NCBI GenBank assembly: GCA_964493765.1
Contig: CAZBPK010000136.1
Coordinates: 1-16,866 of the forward strand
DNA: 16,866 nucleotides
DNA from: CALLMJ01 sp964493765
Lineage (GTDB): Bacteria; Bacteroidota; Bacteroidia; J057; CALLMJ01
Reading direction: 5' to 3'
Below the pieces are notes generated by a model that had not been told where the DNA came from, ran no database searches, and was given only the letters and a program-made list of their open reading frames with translations. The position numbers and the translations under genes are program-made. Of this stretch, positions 14,246 through 16,866 are shown one piece after another. Position 1 is the first letter of the stretch. Each line of letters begins with the position of its first letter.

Positions 14246-16639
14246 TTAAAAATCAACTCTATAATAAAACAACGGTAAAAATCCTAGTTGATAGTTTTCA
14301 CGAATTGGATTTGAATTGGGATTCAATGGGTTAGGAGAATACGTTAATCCTAAAATATTTTTTGTATTAAATAAATTTACTAAATCTAATGCAATTTCAT
14401 GCACGAGTTTTTTGGCATTAATTCTGTAATTCACTCTTAAATCAAAACGGAAGTAAGGTCTAAATTGAAGCGAATTAAAAGCAGAATCTAAGTAAACTAA
14501 TTCTCTTTGAATAGCAGATTGAACAGTATCAGCAATTCCATACCATCTTCCACCGGCGGTTGTGGCTTTAATGCCCGTACCTAATGTATTTTTTTGTTTA
14601 ATTTTAAATTCTTTGCCCATCAAAAAGTTTGCTGCGTATTGCCCATTAAAATCTGTATTTCTGAGAATTTTATCGCTGCCTCTATATTTTGCGTCAAAAA
14701 GAGCTGCAGTAATTAAAAAGTAAAATGTTTTATTGAAAAACTTTTCTATAGTAAATTCTACACCATAATTTCTGCCCGAACCAGTATTTTGTAATTGATT
14801 AGGGAAAAAACGAGAAAAACCTGAGCCCATATTCGTTAACGAAAAAGGCGAAGGTCTTACTTCTACAGGTACTTGATATAAGTATTGGAAATATAACTCC
14901 GATTTGAATCGTAAAGTTGCAGAAAAAGCTCGTTCATAGCCAACGACACTATGGAAACTTTTGGTAAAGCCCATTTTTTCATTTTCTCTTTTAAAGGAAC
15001 CATCGGGTTGGGGTTTTTGATAAAAATAAACATAATAAGGTTGAGTTTGGGAATGTAAACCTGCACCCGCAAAAAAAGAACTTTTTTCGTTGATTTGATA
15101 TTTTGTACCTATTCTGGGTTCTAACCATGATACACTATTACTCACTGAAAAATATTGATGATGCAAACCTGCAGTAAAACTCCAATTTTCTGTGATTCTA
15201 TATTTCCATTGAATAAATGCTTGAAATAATAAACCACTTCCTAAATAGTCCCAGCGTTTTTGATAGCGAGAATGGTCTAAAACCAAGGAAGAGTCTTGGT
15301 AATTGAAAAACAATTGATGTATAAAAAAACCATACTTTAAAACGTGATTTTTGGTTATTTTAGTATTGAAATTCATAAGGTAAGTAAGTTTGTTTACATT
15401 AAAAGAAAATCTTTGGAGGTTATAAATAGAGTCCACGACCCATTCTTGGTTTGAATTTAAATGGCGAATAATAAAATCATGAACAGAATTTTGTCTTTCA
15501 TGGCTTATGGCTAAACCTGATTTCATGAAAGTTTTTGTCCCTAAAATTTTTTGGTACGTAGCACCTAAAACTCCCATTCTAGTACGAAAATACTGGTCTC
15601 TATCATCTTCACCATAAAAATCTTCTTTAGGTTTCTTTTGGTCACTAATTTTGATGTCTATAGAAGAATTACCACCTATTCCAAAAATGGAGAGGCTTGC
15701 TTGATTTTTTAAAGGGAAATGCAGTTTAAAAGTTAAATCTTGATATTTTGGAACTGCATCTGTACCAATTTGAATACCCATAAACTTAAATAGTTGTAAG
15801 GTTGAATATCTATAAACTGCTAAATAAGAACCTTTAGATTTTTTAAATGGACCTTCAGCAGCCAATTCTGTGCCTAAAAATCCTAATTGACCAGAAAATT
15901 CTCTTTTTTCATTGTTACCATTTCTTAAACGAATATCAAAAACTGCAGAAGTTGCGTTGCCATATTCCGCAGGAAAAGCAGATGTATAAAAGTCGGAGTT
16001 CCCCATTACTTTATTATTGAGAATACTTACAGGACCTCCCGTTGAACCAGATACTGAAAAATGGTTAGGATTGGGAATATCTAAACCCTCAACTCTATAC
16101 AAAACACCTAAAGGTGAATTTCCTCTTACCACAATATCATTACGCGAATCATCAGCGCCTTGCACCCCAGCAAAATTGGAAGCCATTCTGGCGGGGTCTC
16201 CCCTAGAACCTGCATAACGTTCTGTTTCGGAAACATCAAAACTTCTTGTACTCACCATGGCTAATTCATTTTGAACTTCCCCTCTTCTAACTCCTTCAAT
16301 AACAACTTCTTGAGTTTCTGTAAAACTTTCCTCTAATTCAACATGGATTAAAACTTCCTTTGCTGAAGTAACTTGTACATCTATAATTTTATCGTTATAA
16401 CCAATATATGAAACTTTTAGGGAATATTTACCTACAGGTACTTCAGAAATTCTAAAATTTCCATTTTCATCACTTAAACTCCCTTTTTTTAGGGTAGAAT
16501 CCGTGATAAGGATAGTAGCACCTTGCAATGGTAGTTGAGTTTCTTTTTCAAGAATTTTTCCTCTTATCGTTTGGGTTACTTGACCAATTAAACTTGAAAA
16601 AAAGCCTAATATAAAAACAAAAACCAATAGAAAGTTCAT
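14246..16639 (-). CDS. Orphan TonB-dependent receptor with carboxypeptidase-regulatory-like domain
   Basis: A 797-residue outer-membrane receptor: signal peptide (1-20, ending SSLIGQ), carboxypeptidase-regulatory-like domain at about 24-102, TonB-box-like QEVVIEG at 110-116, plug at about 125-240 (including IVVRGNSPLGVLYRVEGLDIPNP and AFPAEYGNATSAVFDIRLRNG), then a beta-barrel ending YYRVDF with a terminal Phe. The plug variant with the ERYAGSRGDPARMASNFAGVQ segment differs clearly from the first receptor in this window, so the two are not recent duplicates. No SusD, DUF4249 or other lipoprotein gene adjoins it. Substrate unknown. The start has no alternative Met before the hydrophobic segment, and the -7 box ends only 4 bp upstream, implying a leaderless or nearly leaderless message. 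Confidence 0.93.
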   Translation of the reverse strand: MNFLLVFVFILGFFSSLIGQVTQTIRGKILEKETQLPLQGATILITDSTLKKGSLSDENGNFRISEVPVGKYSLKVSYIGYNDKIIDVQVTSAKEVLIHVELEESFTETQEVVIEGVRRGEVQNELAMVSTRSFDVSETERYAGSRGDPARMASNFAGVQGADDSRNDIVVRGNSPLGVLYRVEGLDIPNPNHFSVSGSTGGPVSILNNKVMGNSDFYTSAFPAEYGNATSAVFDIRLRNGNNEKREFSGQLGFLGTELAAEGPFKKSKGSYLAVYRYSTLQLFKFMGIQIGTDAVPKYQDLTFKLHFPLKNQASLSIFGIGGNSSIDIKISDQKKPKEDFYGEDDRDQYFRTRMGVLGATYQKILGTKTFMKSGLAISHERQNSVHDFIIRHLNSNQEWVVDSIYNLQRFSFNVNKLTYLMNFNTKITKNHVLKYGFFIHQLFFNYQDSSLVLDHSRYQKRWDYLGSGLLFQAFIQWKYRITENWSFTAGLHHQYFSVSNSVSWLEPRIGTKYQINEKSSFFAGAGLHSQTQPYYVYFYQKPQPDGSFKRENEKMGFTKSFHSVVGYERAFSATLRFKSELYFQYLYQVPVEVRPSPFSLTNMGSGFSRFFPNQLQNTGSGRNYGVEFTIEKFFNKTFYFLITAALFDAKYRGSDKILRNTDFNGQYAANFLMGKEFKIKQKNTLGTGIKATTAGGRWYGIADTVQSAIQRELVYLDSAFNSLQFRPYFRFDLRVNYRINAKKLVHEIALDLVNLFNTKNILGLTYSPNPLNPNSNPIRENYQLGFLPLFYYRVDF

Positions 16640-16643
16640 AATG

Positions 16644-16670
16644 CAAAAATAATGGAAATCTGATTTTCAA
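16644..16670 (-). promoter_or_regulatory. Promoter of the orphan TonB receptor, likely leaderless
   Basis: Minus strand: -33 TTG (16670-16668), 16-bp spacer, -7 TATTTTTG (16651-16644). The ATG follows 4 bp after the -7 box, at about the place where transcription would start. Confidence 0.55.
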
Positions 16671-16756
16671 TTTTATAGATTAAAATTTTTATTATCAAAC
16701 ATTATTATTTGATTGGTTTCCTTTTAAAGGTAAGAAAAGCAATTATATTGCTTTAT

Positions 16757-16866
16757 GCGTGAGGGATGTGGAGGGTTTAGCACTGCCTTGGTTGCGAAGA
16801 ATGAGAAACCAAAGGATTGCCGAAGCGAAAAGCGAAGCCCGAAGCAAGCCCGACCCGAACAAAGTG
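16757..16866. repeat. G+C-rich dispersed-type intergenic repeat (right end)
   Basis: These 110 bases are about 55% G+C, against roughly 30% for the surroundings. They begin GCGTGAGGGATG and contain a TTGGTT/AACCAA inverted pair (16788-16793, 16807-16812) and several iterations of CGAAGC/CGACCC-type motifs near the end. No convincing reading frame. It runs to the window edge, so its right boundary is not visible. Such G+C-rich intergenic repeats occur in many copies in some Bacteroidota genomes (recollection, not a search). Confidence 0.6.

Noticed and set aside
16017..16217. 66-residue plus-strand frame opposite the second TonB receptor
   Set aside because: Antisense shadow of the conserved plug region; no promoter or start context.

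Overview
The window is AT-rich (roughly 30% G+C by eye) and reads as Bacteroidota, most likely a Cytophagales-type organism. Evidence: TonB-dependent receptors with an N-terminal carboxypeptidase-regulatory-like domain, a DUF4249 lipoprotein, a bacillithiol enzyme (BshC), SpoIIE phosphatase architecture typical of that phylum, no Shine-Dalgarno sequences, and repeated Bacteroidota -7 boxes (TAnnTTTG) just upstream of genes. The genus is not identified.

Layout, left to right. (1) Plus strand: a lipoprotein of unknown function whose 5' end touches the window edge, an ABC exporter half (ABC-1), and tRNA-Ser(GGA) ending in a strong bidirectional terminator. (2) Minus strand: a cytoplasmic leucine-rich-repeat protein, then a TonB receptor/DUF4249 lipoprotein operon (receptor first, 1-bp gap), then a small secreted protein with its own terminator. 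(3) Plus strand: a second ABC exporter half (ABC-2), then 15 bp later a membrane segment and a redoxin-PAS-SpoIIE phosphatase. These last two reading frames overlap by 124 bp and look like one approximately 720-residue protein interrupted by a single-base frameshift. (4) Minus strand: a large orphan TonB receptor, a small secreted protein, and bshC, whose ATG shares a base with the stop codon before it. (5) The last 110 bp are a G+C-rich dispersed-type repeat; a short piece of it appears inverted at the extreme left end, so the window may be bounded by repeat copies.

Main points of interest. First, the frameshifted membrane-redoxin (WCPAC)-PAS-PP2C protein would be a candidate thiol-redox signalling phosphatase. 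Second, ABC-1 and ABC-2 carry complementary degeneracies (LSTGQ with catalytic Glu versus LSGGQ with Asp), as expected of the two halves of a heterodimeric exporter, although their genes are about 5.6 kb apart. Third, a consistent TAnnTTTG promoter map corrects two start codons and implies very short or absent leaders.
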